DNA of 64,000 nucleotides from Rehmannia glutinosa (GCA_016081115.2 CM071928.1:58039950-58103949), one strand, 5' to 3'. Counted from the first letter of the stretch, positions 1 to 13,526 are shown. Notes: a model not told the origin generated them from the sequence alone. Program-made: numbers and translations.

Positions 1-608
1 ACCCTTAAATTAGATTTCACTAGATGCCACCTCAAAAGAAAAAAAAAATTACACTAGATGAGACCCCTGCGCAATACACAAACTGTATATATGTAATGCA
101 TGTATTTTGTACAGTGATATATGTGCATTTTCTTAATAGTTTTATTAGTTATATCCCATTTCATTGCAATGATTTTATAATAACATCAAACAATTGGCGG
201 AAAATAATTAATGTTTTTTAAACACCATCATAAAATAAAATTTTGAGCAAATATATATTATTTTTTTGTTATTTTATGTTTATTTTTTATTTTATATATG
301 CAATATGGGTGTCAAACAAAAAATTATAAAAAATCAATTAGTTTGATATATTATGCGTGAAAAACAGATAAAAATAAAATTTTATTAAATTTTAAAAAAG
401 AAAATGATAAATATAATATTAATGCAATACACACTCATATATTTGGAAAACTTTTATATAATGATTTGTTATTATATATTTCCAAAATTAATTAACTAAC
501 TACCGAAGTTGACATTATATGCTTCAATTATATTTTACTATTTTTTGGACGGTGGTGGGCGGGAAAATTGTAGACTACTATTTATAAGTGACCCTCTTAT
601 TACATAAA

Positions 609-637
609 TTAGTCTTTTACCCATGCGATGCATGGGT
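609..637 (-). mobile_element. possible Helitron 3' terminus
   Basis: On the minus strand the sequence reads ACCCATGC-ATC-GCATGGGT (an 8-bp stem with a 3-base loop, 619-637), then AAAAGA, then CTAA at 612-609, with a T as the next base. Helitrons characteristically end in a short hairpin followed within about 10 bases by CTRR and insert next to a T, and this matches. I could not identify the matching 5' end (TC preceded by A), which should lie at a higher coordinate, so extent and reality are uncertain. Confidence 0.3.
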
Positions 638-929
638 GTATATCGGTGAGGTATTCCTTTCGTAACATCAGTATTTTCTTATAGTTTTATGAATACTATT
701 TAATATTTTTTATTGATGAAGTCATAAAAGAAAAAATATCATACATCAGAATTATGAAAAAAATATATTCAAGACTATGTATTAGTGTTCGATCTTCCAA
801 AACTGATTTTTCATAAAATCACACAAGGTGCAACTTCATCGCCCATTTCGTTTTAGTCATATTTAAATTCTTATTATATATTTTTTTAGGATAATTTTAT
901 TTTATGGATTATATCATGCATTTTTTTTA

Positions 930-1040
930 GTTACAATGGGGATAGTAGGGGATGAGACCGAACCCAGGTCAATCGCCCTAACAACACAAGTCTCTACAAC
1001 TGGAGCACAAGGTTGATCCTGCTTTATCGTGTATTTTATT
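930..1040 (-). repeat. tRNA-derived SINE-like fragment
   Basis: Read on the minus strand, this piece has an A-box-like segment (GTGCTCCAGTTG) followed about 40 bases later by a B-box-like segment (GGGTTCGGTCTC), the internal RNA polymerase III promoter arrangement of tRNA-headed SINEs. No cloverleaf is formed and I could not fix a tail or target-site duplication. Confidence 0.25.
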
Positions 1041-3148
1041 TATTCACGTTAAATCAATTTTTAAGTTTTCAAAATTTTGTTGAAGGGATTTGATTGTATT
1101 ATTTGGATTTTATGAATTATTATATTTTATTTGGATTCGCATATTTGGTATTTTCCAAATCATGCGATGCACAAATTCTAATTTTACAAAAATAAATTTT
1201 TAGTAATTGCAAAATGATTTCTTATAATTCTTATCGTTCCGTGTATCCGATCTCCCTGCAAGATATTCATATTTTTTAAAATTAGACAATAATCAATATA
1301 TTATAATCTGTTTACATAAGATAGTCGGAAATATTTTCATACCTCAAAATCATGAAATGCACATTCTAGACTTTGTATTTGGCTCTTGTCATTGAAAAAT
1401 AACTTCTGATAAACACGAACCAGACGCAATTTGACTGGTTGAAAAGCAGTATTTTATTTGCTGGTTGAAATAAAAATTGTACGAGCTCGTGATGATAATA
1501 TAAACTCATCAATGCATGGATGTATTTATTGTGTCCATCGATATAATAAAAGGAAATATATAATTGGTATTTTAGACAGACAAGTTTACAAAATTCCGTA
1601 TTCTATATTTATATTAGTTATTTTAGAAACTGTTATAATTTATATCATTATTTTTTTCAATTTATACAGTATAGATTTAAAATTCCAATCCGAGTCATTA
1701 ATAATTTTGCAAACTTTAATGTATTAGTTGCAAGACATATCTATAGTAAATACATACGATTGAATATTTCACAAATTCATAAGATTTCAATTCTATGTTA
1801 ATTATTATGTTGTGATTTTATATTCCAATTTGATCGCTGAATTATTTTGAAAACTAACGTGAGCATGCAAAAAGCATAAATTTCTAAATCGTTTTTAGAA
1901 ACCGAAAAATGGGCAAGAAAACCATGAGTTGCTAAAAATAGCCTCTCTTTATATATATATATATATTGTCATCTATAATTAAATTTTGATTAACTTGATC
2001 ATATATTTCACTTAACTCTAATCTTATTAAATAAATAAATCTATAATTGAATCTAAAATGAGTAAAAAGCAACGATAGTATAAACAGTATTTAGAATCAT
2101 GACATTGATTTTTTTAATATTACTTGTATGTGTGTACATGTAAATATTATTACTTTAAAAGTAATTTCTAAAATATAAGGATAAATCAATTGATATTAAT
2201 TTATATTTGTGAATATTTTGTTATATAAGATGCATATAAGCCAAACATATTAATGAGTCTCGAAAATTTATTCGTGAATGAAAATACAAATATTATAATT
2301 AAATTATAGAAAAAAATCTTATAATACTCTTTGACAATCACTTATAAATAATTTGACCCAAACTAAATGTAATTTTTAAAGAAATTAAACTTAATTAAAT
2401 TTATAGCAAATAAATTGCTAAATAAATTTAAATGAATGATGTCATATAAATTTGTAATATGTTGTTTTAGAAAGCATCTTTCAGAGTTTTTTTTTTTTTT
2501 TTAATTTTCATTATAAAGCTCTTAATTGTAATAATATTTTTCAAGATTTTCCTTTAACATAAAATAAATAACCACATGTTGCAACTTGATCGATTATCTG
2601 AGTTACACGTGTTAATAATGGAAAAATCTACTAATTCGATTCTGAATTTCTATTTATATATATATATAATATTGATCTTGAGAAAATCTATGTAATAATT
2701 TTATTTGAAAAAAGTAACGTGTCTTATTGTACGATTAAATTTATACAATATATTTGTTTTATATTAAATTTAAGATTAATTTGACTTAATAAAAATAATA
2801 TTGAATAAGATTTTTCGGATCAAATTAATCAACAGTTAATTATAAAAGGATAATTTCTTTATGGTAGAAATGTAAAGTAAATTTCAACATTTTACTTAAA
2901 TCAAGGGTATTTTATCCACGAACTAGTTTTTTTAATTATTTTAGGGGATATTTGAAGATTTTAATAGTGCAAGAAGGTATTTGATACAAAGTAAATAGTA
3001 CAAGGGGATAAAGTGAATTTTACCCTTAAATAGTATTGATAGGGTAGAATACGCCAAAACCATTCAAATCGAGTTAATGATCAGGAAAAAAGAGGGCCCA
3101 TTCAAATATCAACTTAGGGAATCACGTTCCGTGATTCATGTTGTATAT

Positions 3149-3586
3149 TGTTGGGGGCTAAAATGACATTTAATAAATAAATATATAATTCGATTGATAT
3201 ATTGACTTAATACTGGTTGCCCAATAGACTATTAATGAAATAACCCGACCCAAAGGAGTCTGAGATTGACCCATATGCCAATTTCTCCTACGCGGCCCAC
3301 GAGGCCCGCCTCTTCTTTGTAAGTTATCTGACTCATAATTGCTTTGACACATGTAATTCAGTATTAGATTATTGTATTACTGTCTCTCGATCGTTGTGCT
3401 GACTCGAGCATTGGAGAGGCCTCCCTAGGACAACTTCCGAGTCCTCTAGCATTTGCGTGTGTGCAGACAAGTTTTCATCTGAAGAACTTCCAGCTCCCGA
3501 AGAAGATGACTTTAAGACTTCCTCCTTGAGAAGAAGAACTTTGTCAGAAACCTTAGCTTTGTAGTGATCTGACCTAAAAAGCCGCA
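3149..3586 (+). repeat. 5' LTR of a Tat-type gypsy element
   Basis: The segment begins TGTTGGGGGCTAAAATGAC and ends ...AAAAAGCCGCA, giving TG...CA ends. It is followed six bases later by a TGGCGCC-type primer site and then by gag, so it sits where a 5' LTR belongs. The TGTTGGGGGC start and this primer site are typical of the plant Tat lineage (established knowledge). No matching 3' LTR is seen in the window, so the call rests on ends and context, not on comparison of two LTRs. Confidence 0.6.
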
Positions 3587-3592
3587 TTATTT

Positions 3593-3610
3593 TGGCGCCA
3601 TCTGTGAACC
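3593..3610 (+). other. primer-binding site of the Tat-type element
   Basis: TGGCGCCATCTGTGAACC lies just inside the LTR. It closely resembles the TGGCGCCRTCTGTGGGAA primer sites found in plant Tat-lineage gypsy elements, and it fixes the LTR's right border and the element's plus orientation. Confidence 0.65.
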
Positions 3611-3627
3611 AGCCAAAGCACACGAAG

Positions 3628-4932
3628 ATGCAAACTCGATCGCAAGCACGTGAAGTCGGATCTCAAGCTGCTGGCCATCGAGCTAGAGACCAACAAGAAA
3701 AATGATCGCCGTGAAGATGAGGGGCCAGTCCTTCTCCCCCTAGAGGAGTGCCATCCCTTTCTCCTCGGGGGGCTCCGTCCGCCGAAATAATTCACTTGTC
3801 TCGGGAAGCCCTCTAGGCTTTGTTGGATGAAGCTGCATGGAATGCCCTATGGAATCAAGCTGTGGCCGAAGCCATGGGAGTACTGCCCCGGACTCCGCCC
3901 GCCCCTGAAGACCCTGTCCTAGATGGACATGGAAGAAGAGATGAAGAACGCGGCGAGAATCATGAAGAGCCGCCATTATTTGAAGAGTCTCAGGCAACAT
4001 AACCCACTCACACCCACTCACAAGCTACTGTACTCTTGCCACTACCCCTCAGGAATCAGGACCTCTTATCTTCCGGAGTATGATGGAATCGGAGATCCGC
4101 AAGAGCATTTGGATAAATTCTATGTTGAAGCAGGTCTCTACAAGATGACAAACGCTGCCTACTGCAAAGCATTCCTAACTACCTTAACCAAGCAAACCTG
4201 ACTTGGTTCAATCAGCTCCCGGAGGGCTCCATTGCCATGATGCACTAGTTAGTGGAGGCTTTTGTCCAACAATTCTCCATCAACAAGGAAAACCACGACA
4301 CCATTGTCCACTTATTTCAGCGCAGGGTGGGGGAGCCCCTACACGATTTTAGGGGACAACTCATGGAAGACGTAAAGGAAGTTACCAACATCAAGCGAGA
4401 GACTCTAATTAGGATTCAGCAACGCGCCACTCCCCGAGAACATTTTTTGGGACCATTGGAAGAGGGATTTCTCGTCACTCTGGAGAGAATCACAGACCTT
4501 ACCAGATCACTCGTCCGAGTAGATGAGGCCATGAAGTCCCAGTGGGAGAACAAGCGCTAGACTAGAGAGAGCAATTAACAAGAGCCAGCCTCGAACACGT
4601 AGAAGGAATGGTGGGCAAACAATAATTCCTTTAAATGCACCACTGACTGAGATACTAGCCACTGCTCAGAGGCAGGAAATCATAGAACCTCCTCGGAAAT
4701 GGGAGACAATCCCGACGACTTCGGTCCAACTGTTATTGCTACTTCCACCATGATATGAGACACACGATTGGAACTTGCATTCAGCTAAGAAGCACAATTG
4801 AAAGGCTAATTTGGAAAGATAACCTACACGAGTACGTGGATTACCGAGATATGAACCAATATCATGATCAAATTGGGGGTGAAAGTAGTAGGAGACGCCC
4901 CTCATCACATCGTGAAGACATTCTGATTCACC
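3628..4932 (+). pseudogene. gag of a Tat-type gypsy retrotransposon, decayed
   Basis: This is the capsid gene of a Ty3/gypsy element. A start at 3628 (MQTRSQAR...) follows the primer site, but stops come soon after. The best-preserved parts are 3923-4201 (with ...YDGIGDPQEHLDKFYV..., the usual start of the Retrotrans_gag domain) and 4252-4560 (FVQQFSINKENHDTI... LFQRRVGEPLHDF...). A cysteine/histidine knuckle (C-x2-H-x4-H-x4-C order, about 4738-4790) follows in a third frame. At least three frame or stop lesions separate these parts. The frame is then cut by the solo LTR at 4933. No protease, RT or integrase follows, so the element has lost pol. Confidence 0.7.
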
Positions 4933-7422
4933 TGTCACGCCCCCAAATTCATTTAGTAGTCTAAAGGCAAATATAATAGATTCGTGGAGTCCTTCTCCAG
5001 CATATATCCAACCTGGCTAAGCCGAGGTTTCCAAGTACATAGGGTTGCAACCCGGAATAAGTCTTTGCTTACGAAGAGCCAAATACTAAATCCCAAAGGC
5101 AGTAATAAAAATAACCATACAGAGTTTTACAGTTACAGCGGAAATAATAAGAACCATAAGACAATATTCCTAAGAATTTATTACAGTATTCGAGCCACAC
5201 ATCGGCTACTCCTCTTGCACCTCATAGGCCTCCTCCGCATCACATGTCTGGTCCTCTTAAAATGGTATAAAATGAAATGGTGGTGTGAGAAAAGCTTCAA
5301 TGGGTAGGTGTGTGTGTGTTAGGGTGGCTCACTTTCATTTAATGCGATGGAAATATTTATTTGTCAAAGGCTTCCCAACAAGTGGGATTTTCTGAGTCAA
5401 AAGATCCCTTCATTTTAATCTTTAAAAGAACATAGTGCATCCAAAAGGAGTTAATGCATTTAAATCAGTTGTATTTACCAATAAAGTGATGAAAATTGTT
5501 TGCAGTGAAATAAGCTTTTATGTGATAATGCACACACAAAATTGCGACATGAAATTACATAGTTAATTACATTAGAGTTTAAAAAATGTAAATACAATCA
5601 AACACTTTTCAATCACTAGCACTGTAGTGCATTCACTAAAGATAACAATCACTGTACCAAGGTGCTTTCAATAGTTTAACATTCACTTGCACCGAAGTAC
5701 TATCACTAGTTTAACAATCACTTGCACCGAAATGCCATCACTAGTTGAACATACAAACACTAAATGTCGGGTTCACGCTGATCAGGCGTCGAAACTCCTC
5801 CGTTCTCCTTATCGCTCCACACACACAATTTAGACGAAGCCCACTTACTACCTTATAACTCCAACTGCTCGACATCTCTTTAGCGCAGTCGTTTTCCCTA
5901 TAGAATGACATAATCATAATTATACCGATTCTATGACCCACTTCGCCTGTCGGACACTCCATCCTCCAGTGCTGGGATTAGGACCAGGGAAGGTGAATCC
6001 CGACCGCAGACCAAGCTGCTCGATCAAAGACTCAACCTTTCCCCACCTCACCAAGGCCCGACACTACCACATAGGGTTCACAAAACACTTAATCAATTAT
6101 TCAATTGATCAATCAATTATTCAATCAGTCAGATTATAATTACGTGCGGCCAATAATGGGGCGGGTAAGTGGGATTTATAAGCTTTTAAAAATAGATCGA
6201 TCTCTTGGAGGTTTATTGAAATATTATTCTGAGTAAGTTGAAATATTTTCTCTTAAAAATAGACCGATCTCTTAAAACAACACTTGTGAATTTTAGTAAA
6301 AGAATTTTATAAAACATTTTAACTAGCTAAACGTGTCAAGTTTTCAAGAAAACGACAAAATGGTACACGTGCTTTCTTAAAATCCATTTATTAAATTTAA
6401 TAAAATATTTAAGGGGATGGCTTAGTTTTGTAAAGGTATGAATTGCGTAAATTTTAATTTCAAAAGCAAGTCATTACGCCGGAGTAGCTCGTTTTCTCGC
6501 TAAGGATTATAAATTTGTAATTAATCAATCGGGGCTCTGTTAGACGCGAGCTCAGGCCCATTAGGCCTCATAAATCAGTAGGAATTTAATTTCTAGAGGG
6601 AGACCCCAGTTTGCCGGCCATTGTATTATAAAGGTTTGACGCTAAAATTGCTGTTTTCTAAAACTAAAAGGGTAAGATTGTGATTTTTAAAACCTGCTAT
6701 CGAATCCTCTAGAAATTAAATTGCCTCTTCCTTCTTTGAAATATGCATTTTCGCCATTTTGGTGATAACTCTTATTTTACAACTCGAATCCCGCTCAAAT
6801 ATTTGGGATTAGTCCCGTAGGTTATAAATAATATTTTTATACTAAAGATTTAGTTTCCAGGTTTCTAGAAATTTTCGAAAATCACAGTTTTGCCCCTACT
6901 TTTACAAAACTTGCATTTTTACCTTTTTGTCGACAACTTCTATTTTACAAATCAGATTTCACTCAAATTTTTGGGGCAAATCCAGTAGGTTAGTCAGAAA
7001 TCATGAGGCTAGTTTTAGCCTCCTAACCTATGGCTACAAAGTCATCCTCCTTTGTAATATGTAACTATATACGATATATTATGATTACATATACAAGTCA
7101 AGGTTAGTAATGTCATGCAATATATCATACTTGTTATAAATAAGATGCTACTTCTAATCTAATAGTTATGGGTTAACTTAAGTAGTAAAATTAGAATTTA
7201 ATAATTATACTATTAAGGTTAAATAAAATAAAAGTGAATTAAATTAAATGTCATTATAACAAGGTTGGCTAATTATAAAAATATCAATTAATCGATCATG
7301 GTGCATGTGTAGGCTTGTAGAGAGAAAATAAATTAGCATGTCTCGACTAGTTCGAATTGAACTGTCATTCAAATATATAACCGAGTACTTGATTTATAGG
7401 TACAAAATTATGGGGCCTCACA
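4933..7422 (-). mobile_element. solo LTR of a chromovirus-type gypsy element
   Basis: The plus strand starts TGTCACGCCCC and ends GGGGCCTCACA; these imperfect inverted ends match those of the LTRs of the Tekay/Del-type element at 25893-44117 (its inner 5' LTR edge starts TGTCACGCCCC at 32527, and its 3' LTR ends GGGGCCTCACA at 27762). The flanks are TCACC before and TCATC after, a one-mismatch TSD. No coding region lies between, so this is a solo LTR of about 2.5 kb, probably left by LTR-LTR recombination inside the Tat gag region. It contains degenerate repeats of about 40 bp (AATCACTTGCACCGAARTRC, roughly 5615-5755). The open frames within it are not genes. Confidence 0.6.
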
Positions 7423-8345
7423 TCATCACCATGGGAGTTCCTTACCTCGCAACACAGACCTCAGACAGCACCTCCTGGACCAGTGTCAGGCCATCTCCTC
7501 CACAATTTACCTCTAAATGAGTCTCACCATGGAATACGCGATGGGCGTGACCATCGTGGATATCAAGGTTATCTGGAGACACTAAGCAATGACACTGAGG
7601 ATGAAGTGAACTCCCCCAATAAGACAGCGAGAGCACCACACCTCTATAGGAGTCGCGGATCTCCCTAGCTCCCGCATATACTAGTTCTCCCTTTCCTCCC
7701 AGATGCCTTAGTATTTTTATTTGCTTTTAGTTTATTTCATCCAAAGAGGCATTAAACATTCTTGTTGCCATTTCAATATTATTTCTGCCCATGGGGCGTA
7801 AAACTCTGTCATCTTTGGATAATGAATAAATTATTATCACGTTTCTACTCTGATTCTGTGCATGCGGGTAATTGCTAAATATGGCCACTGCCAATGACCA
7901 GTTGGTGCTCTCCTCAACAAACCCCATCCGGCTAAGACCCGGAGGGAAAGACCTCACCCTGCTAGATGGGAAGACCCCTTCCGGCTAAGACCCCAGATCG
8001 GAGGGGCATTCTTATGGGGGTTCTAGTAATTAATCTCCTCTGGCTAAGACCCCCGGAGGAGGTGGCCTCACCCGGCAAAAACCCCAGGTGGGAAGACCCC
8101 TTCCGGCTAAGACCCCGGCTGGGAAGGGCTTTCTCACGGGAGTCCTAGTAATTAACCTCATCCAACTAAGACCCGAGATGGGAGGGGCCTCCTCACGGGG
8201 GGTCCTAGTAAATTTTTCCTCATCCGGCTAAGATTTTGGAGAAAAAAGGTCTCCTCACAGGGGTCCTCGTAAAATTTTCTTCCCCGCTGAGAATGTGCAG
8301 CAAAAATAAGGCAAAAAGGCTAACATACGTGGGAAAGAGATCAAT
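7423..8345 (+). repeat. Tat-element remnant with about 60-bp tandem repeats
   Basis: Right of the solo LTR lies non-coding DNA that probably belonged to the Tat element. Between about 7925 and 8290 a unit of roughly 60 bp is repeated about six times, each with a GGCTAAGACCC-like core (near 7929, 7981, 8041, 8104, 8163, 8225) and many ending GGGGTCCTAGTAATTAA. Such imperfect arrays are common in the non-coding parts of Tat elements. No pol motifs are found. Confidence 0.55.
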
Positions 8346-8774
8346 ACAATATCAAAGCGATAAATGAAACAAGAACTTGGGGAAAGCTCCGGAAAGGCAC
8401 CCCTCGGGCTCCAAAGGGCGCCCTAGTTGAGCCATGGAACGGCATCCCCTAACATCAAACATAAGTATCTCCGGCCACTCTAGTGGAATTAAGGCTTCCT
8501 TCCGAAGGGAATGATCCATTTCTACACAAAACACGAACAAGTCTTCCACAACAAGAAATCACATGCAAATATCACTAGTAGAGCATGATATAGAAAACAA
8601 ATATGCATAAAGAAGAACCCCAATGTAGCATAAATACAATGGAGTATCATCCAGCCCCTCGGGGTAAAGAAATGTCTCAAACAAAAAATTGAAAGCAAAA
8701 AATATCCAAGTGTGTAAAGCATGCCCTAAATAGGTAGGCAGGAATCAAAGGCCGTCTGGGCTGGAATATAAGTA

Positions 8775-11013
8775 TCAATAATCAAGCATGGGGGACTCCG
8801 TCTACTTCAGCAGCATCGGCTACTCTGGGCTCCTCTCCATCATTGCCGCCTACACCGTCCGGTGCATCAGAAAGGTCATGCAAGGTTTCTATCTCCCCAT
8901 CTGAAACATTGCAGTCCAAGATATCTATACCTCGCGGGACCTTCCCACTCTGTCGCAGCAACCTCCAACAATGGCGCACCGTCTTATCAAAGAAGGAAAG
9001 GACTCCCTCATCAAATCTAAACGATAATACAAGGAAGCCTTGTAGTCCTCCACTGAACTGGACCTCTCTTTAGCCAATAACTCAACACCGACGGGAGACT
9101 AAAATAAAACTCGCCCGGCTTCGCCTTGTGTGCAAGATGATCCTTCACCTAGGCATACTTCTTAGACAAATCCGACATCTGGCTCTCATGTTGACAGGCG
9201 CCCGCCTTGAGGCTTTTCACCTTGCTCTGAAGTTGGCAATTCTCTGCCTCCGTCACCTCGTCTTGATGGTTCGAAGCCGCAGCAAGGCTCAAAAATTAAA
9301 CCAAAATTTACATAAGTCTTAACTGAATGAAAAGAGATAGAGAATGAAGAATGAAAATGCAAAATAACCATGAAAGCTTACCCGAGCGACATTCCTGCAA
9401 AGGTGCATCTCGATATCCTTGAAGGACAGGGACCCAAGACGTTACTGGTCATCCAATGACAAAGCTCCTCTCATACTAGAATACACCATGCTGGAATCAA
9501 TGAAGTCCCAGCGAGATTGGATCCCCTCACGGCGGTTCAACCTGCCAGAAAAGATAACCCAGGGACCAACGGTCTTAGAAGTCTTATCTCTAGGCTCCAT
9601 CCTCGGTCTCTTCCCTCTGGAAGAGCTAGAAAAGGGATGGGGAGCAGTAGGAACATCAGCACGGTCCTCAAAATGAGACTCTGGGCACGGGTCTCCCTCT
9701 AGCCGGTAAGGGCACGACCCTCTCTCACCAACACTACGGGGCGGGGCTCTTGAGCTCCTGCCAGCAGCAGACTTGCCCCTGGCCCTCTTCTTGAAGTCCA
9801 TCAACTCTGCAATGCTATAACTCTCATTACTTGAAAAGAAAACAAGAAGGAATATCAGATAATGGAAGCAATCAAATATACAAGTAAAGGGAGAAACAAT
9901 ACAAATAAGTAAAGCAAGGTGGAGTACCCAAGAAATCCCTAACATTCAGAAGACTATTAAACAATCCTTTTGACTTATAAACTTCTGCCATCTCGTTACG
10001 GGAAGCCGAAGTGCCTCGGGTCAATATAGCCTCCGAAACCCATTCATGAGGGAGCTCCCAACTATTGTCCCTCACATAGAAGTGGTCCTCCTTCCACGAC
10101 ACGCCAGAGAAGGAAGTCCCGTAAGAAACTTGCACTGGGACAAGGGAAGAGGTGGAAGAATGCATCACTAGAAGACTTCCTAGGGCAAAACAAAGAGTGG
10201 AACCCGTCCACAGTCGGAGACATATCCAACCTCAGCATAGCATACTTGTATCCCCGTATGCATGCATAAGCTTTGGGGAACTATTTGTGTAATGCATGCT
10301 CCGATGGATCTAAAGATCGCATCAAGGAAATTATCCAGAGGAAGAACAAAGCCAACAGAGAAACTACAAAGATACACCGTGATGGAGCCCTCAGATGGGT
10401 GAGTAAGTCTATTGCCTGAGCCCGGGGCTAACATCCAGAATGATGAAGGAAGCTCTAGTTGATCCCTCAGCCTATAGAGACAAAGATATGAAACTTTGCT
10501 AACCAACTATCCTGGGACAACTGCCCGACACTCAGGAGGAGGCCTATGCAAATACTTCGACCGACGGACCTCTTTCGGACTATCTTCCTCGGACTTCTCC
10601 TCGAAAAACTCATCACTCGGACTCGAGTCTGGATCAAGCTCTACTTCCCCCTCATCATTAGTGTAACACAACTCCAAATCTAGAGGGGAGATCTTGAAGC
10701 CCGATGGTAAAGATGGAAATGGAATAACAGAACTGGAGACTAAACGACTGGTGATGCCCCAACCACCTAGTGAAAGTGAAGAGGGATCGGAATCCAAAAT
10801 CCGGCCTAGAATATGTGAAAACTCCGGAGAAAATAGAGAAGCACGGAAGGAAGAACAAACCTGGGGGCTTGGGCTGCCCTCCCGGGACGCGCTCTCCCCC
10901 GCATGGTAGGGCGCCAAGGGGGTTCCTTTGCCCTCTAGGGAGGCACCTCGGGGCACTCTCTCCCTCTCTCGGGCTCTCATCTCTCTCCTCACTTGATACA
11001 CTCCACTCATCAA
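8775..11013 (-). pseudogene. antisense ORF with PF04195-like domain, decayed
   Basis: This minus-strand reading frame starts at 11013 with a charged, low-complexity N-terminus. It continues after one in-frame stop (10507-10509) into 10506-10180, which holds ...YRLRDQLELPSSFW... and ...HPSEGSITVYLCSFSVGFVLPL.... These resemble the plant 'putative gypsy-type transposon' domain (Pfam PF04195, from memory). Further pieces at 10168-9872 and 9945-9442 are frameshifted, with a Ser/Arg/Pro-rich middle. The name transposase is historical; the function is unknown. Such ORFs are known antisense in Tat-lineage elements, between pol and the 3' LTR, which fits the plus-strand gag at 3628-4932. GC content is higher than the surroundings. 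Confidence 0.6.
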
Positions 11014-13526
11014 TCTAACTCTCCATGAGCACTCTCCTCAATTTTCGAGAGAGTTTGTGTTCTACCAAGGAATGAAGTTCAAAGTTAAAGAGTAGAGAGA
11101 TAAATATTTCCTTTGGACGACATGTGATAAACCATATTCAATAAACCTAGAATTTTATTTGAGATAACTATTACATTATTTTTCTAGTAATTTATGTCAT
11201 TTAAGTGAATAATAATTATGGAGTTAGGATAATTATCAATATCTATTTGACTTTACAATTACTATTGAGACTTAATTTATTGAAACTCGAATTAGATTTT
11301 TACTACCTTATTATTTGATTAATTATCAATCATAATAACTTCTACTTGTTTATATTAGAAGTCTTATTTAATACTGAGAAAATTATTTGTTACACAAAAA
11401 TTCTAGTTATCTACTTATTAAGATTAGAATTTTATTATGTTACAATTTATGTAATTATGTAAATATAAATATTTTTTTTATTTTGGGTTTATGAAGCTAA
11501 ATCCCAACAAAACCATATGGAATATGTCCTTGGGTTGAGGGAAAGAGCTTAAATTGCTTATTTTTAATTTTATGAAAATTTGATAGATCATAAATTAGTA
11601 TTATTTTGTATTCTATCAAGCTAAAATATAATTTGGGACCTTTGTGTAGGAATTTCGAGCATTAACTTGGAGATTAACTACTTTACAAGAACCAAACACT
11701 AAAAAAGTGGGTAAACTTTTTTATAAATGAAGTCATTTTAATGGGAAAGATGAAATATGACATGTGGCATCCATCTATTTCGTTTATGCTTAAATTTATT
11801 AACTGCAAGAGGTTTGAAGTAGTTGATGATGAAATTGTAAATTGTGTTGTAGGATTATTGTTTGATAACCAAGTTAGATTAGATATTGACTAAGGATTGA
11901 ACCTAGATTGGACTCACTTGTATTGCCTAAACATCACGAGTTTTCGAAAGTCTTTAAATTTTAAATCTAAGAAACGCTTAAAATCCATATGCACTTAATC
12001 TATGTTACTAGTTTAAAAGAATTATTTCCTCTATTTGAATATATATATATATATATCTCATTTAATTAGTCCAATTAATCAAATAACTACATTAGTATTT
12101 GACTAAATTTGGAACTAAAGTCGTGAATCATTTTAATAGAGTTTTGTGTTAATTTTAGTAAAGTACGTAATTTGTTATAACTATATGTTAACTAACTTGA
12201 AGAATATGTACACATGCAATGCGTCTTTAATTTTAACTTTAAAGTTATTTCGAATAATTGACACAATACTAGACTAAATTGTATTTTTATAAATTGGACA
12301 ATAATGTATTTCCCTTGAAGTCAATAATAATTAATCCTAGTCGAGATAAGATGAATTACCCATGTAGCCTCATCACTTTTACAAAATTAGAGAACTTCTC
12401 ACATGTGATATAGACGAATTCTATTAGCAGTCATTACGATCAAGAATTTATATTCTTGTGTTGTAATGTCATGTGCGCGAGTATTTTAATTACTTTATAC
12501 TCGTTTCATTTGAAATCAATTATGATGTGAATATTTTCCCTGTCTTGAAATTTATTGATATTTTACCGTATCGTTATCGTTACGTTTTCATTGAAATTAG
12601 TTTCCCGAGTCTTGTGATGAACCCATTTGGCATGTGTAGTTTGGGCAATCAATCGAACAGGCCGCATGTTGGTGTTTGCTCGACTATACATGTGTCTATT
12701 CCCATTTCTGGTCGGGCCGGAGACGGTGGTGGAACTTGGGTTGTAGTATTGGTATATTGTGGAATATGACGAACTTTGGGTATAAACCCACAACTAAAGA
12801 GTCGTCGAGCCACTCGGAGGAATAAGGTGTTTGGAGGCTTCGACCTGGTGAGTTGGAAAATGCAATAGGGTTTGGTGTTTGATCAACATCGACCCAGTAT
12901 TTATTTTGTGCATTCCGTTGGATTTTAAAATGGGGCATAGAACCTTGTCCGTTTTAAAATCAGGCTTGAATTGGAACGTTAGGGTGCGGTGTTTATTCCA
13001 CATCGATTTAGCTCAAATATTTCTCTTTCCAGTTTTCATTAATAACTCTTGCATTCCCATTCCCCTACTCACTGAGCTCGTTTAGCTCACCCCACGTTTT
13101 TCCTAAAAAAATTCAGAGATACACGAACTTGATCCGGACACCAAGACAAGAGTAACGCATAATCCGAATCGTATTGTGTCATATCTATGATTTCACCCTA
13201 AGTATTTTGATACGTAATTATATTAGTTTTGGTTTCTATTTGTTTTTATGTATTATTTCTCGTTATAATTTTTTCTTTTTTTTTTGTTTGTTTTTGTAAA
13301 TTAAGACTCCCGCTGTAATATTTATAATATACTTAGTTTATGTGATTGGGTTTACTCTGTTATTTTTGGTAGACTTAGGTCCCTGGTATTACAAGTTTAA
13401 ATTATTGTATCCTTGGACAAATACGCTTGTGGAGCTTAAGTTGATAAATATTTGGAGTATGTTATTCGTTAACAAAGACTGTTGTGATTATTTTGGTTTA
13501 TTAAATTTGGGGTACACGACATAGTC
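11014..13526. other. gene-free stretch with probable LTR debris
   Basis: 11050-12450 is AT-rich with nothing recognisable. 12600-13090 has higher complexity (including AGAGTCGTCGAGCCACTCGG and CTCACTGAGCTCGTTTAGCTC), resembling U3/R sequence of plant gypsy LTRs in plus orientation, but I can define no ends or TSD. It stops at the copia LTR starting at 13527. Confidence 0.4.

Larger units (their letters stand above)
1..3148. other. AT-rich intergenic stretch without genes
   Basis: I see no convincing gene here; the short open frames (24-221, 1458-1727) are AT-rich, have no recognisable domain and look like chance. The stretch contains a short (TA)n tract near 1951-1966 and another near 2656-2668, a poly-T run near 2490, a possible Helitron terminus at 609-637 and a SINE-like piece near 930-1040. 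The rest shows nothing I can name. Confidence 0.7.

Noticed and set aside
1..3148. Organelle DNA insertion in the AT-rich left flank
   Set aside because: No chloroplast or mitochondrial gene sequence was recognised in it.
9419..9702. Plus-strand frames near 9.5 kb as genes
   Set aside because: They are antisense shadows of the PF04195-like minus-strand ORF.
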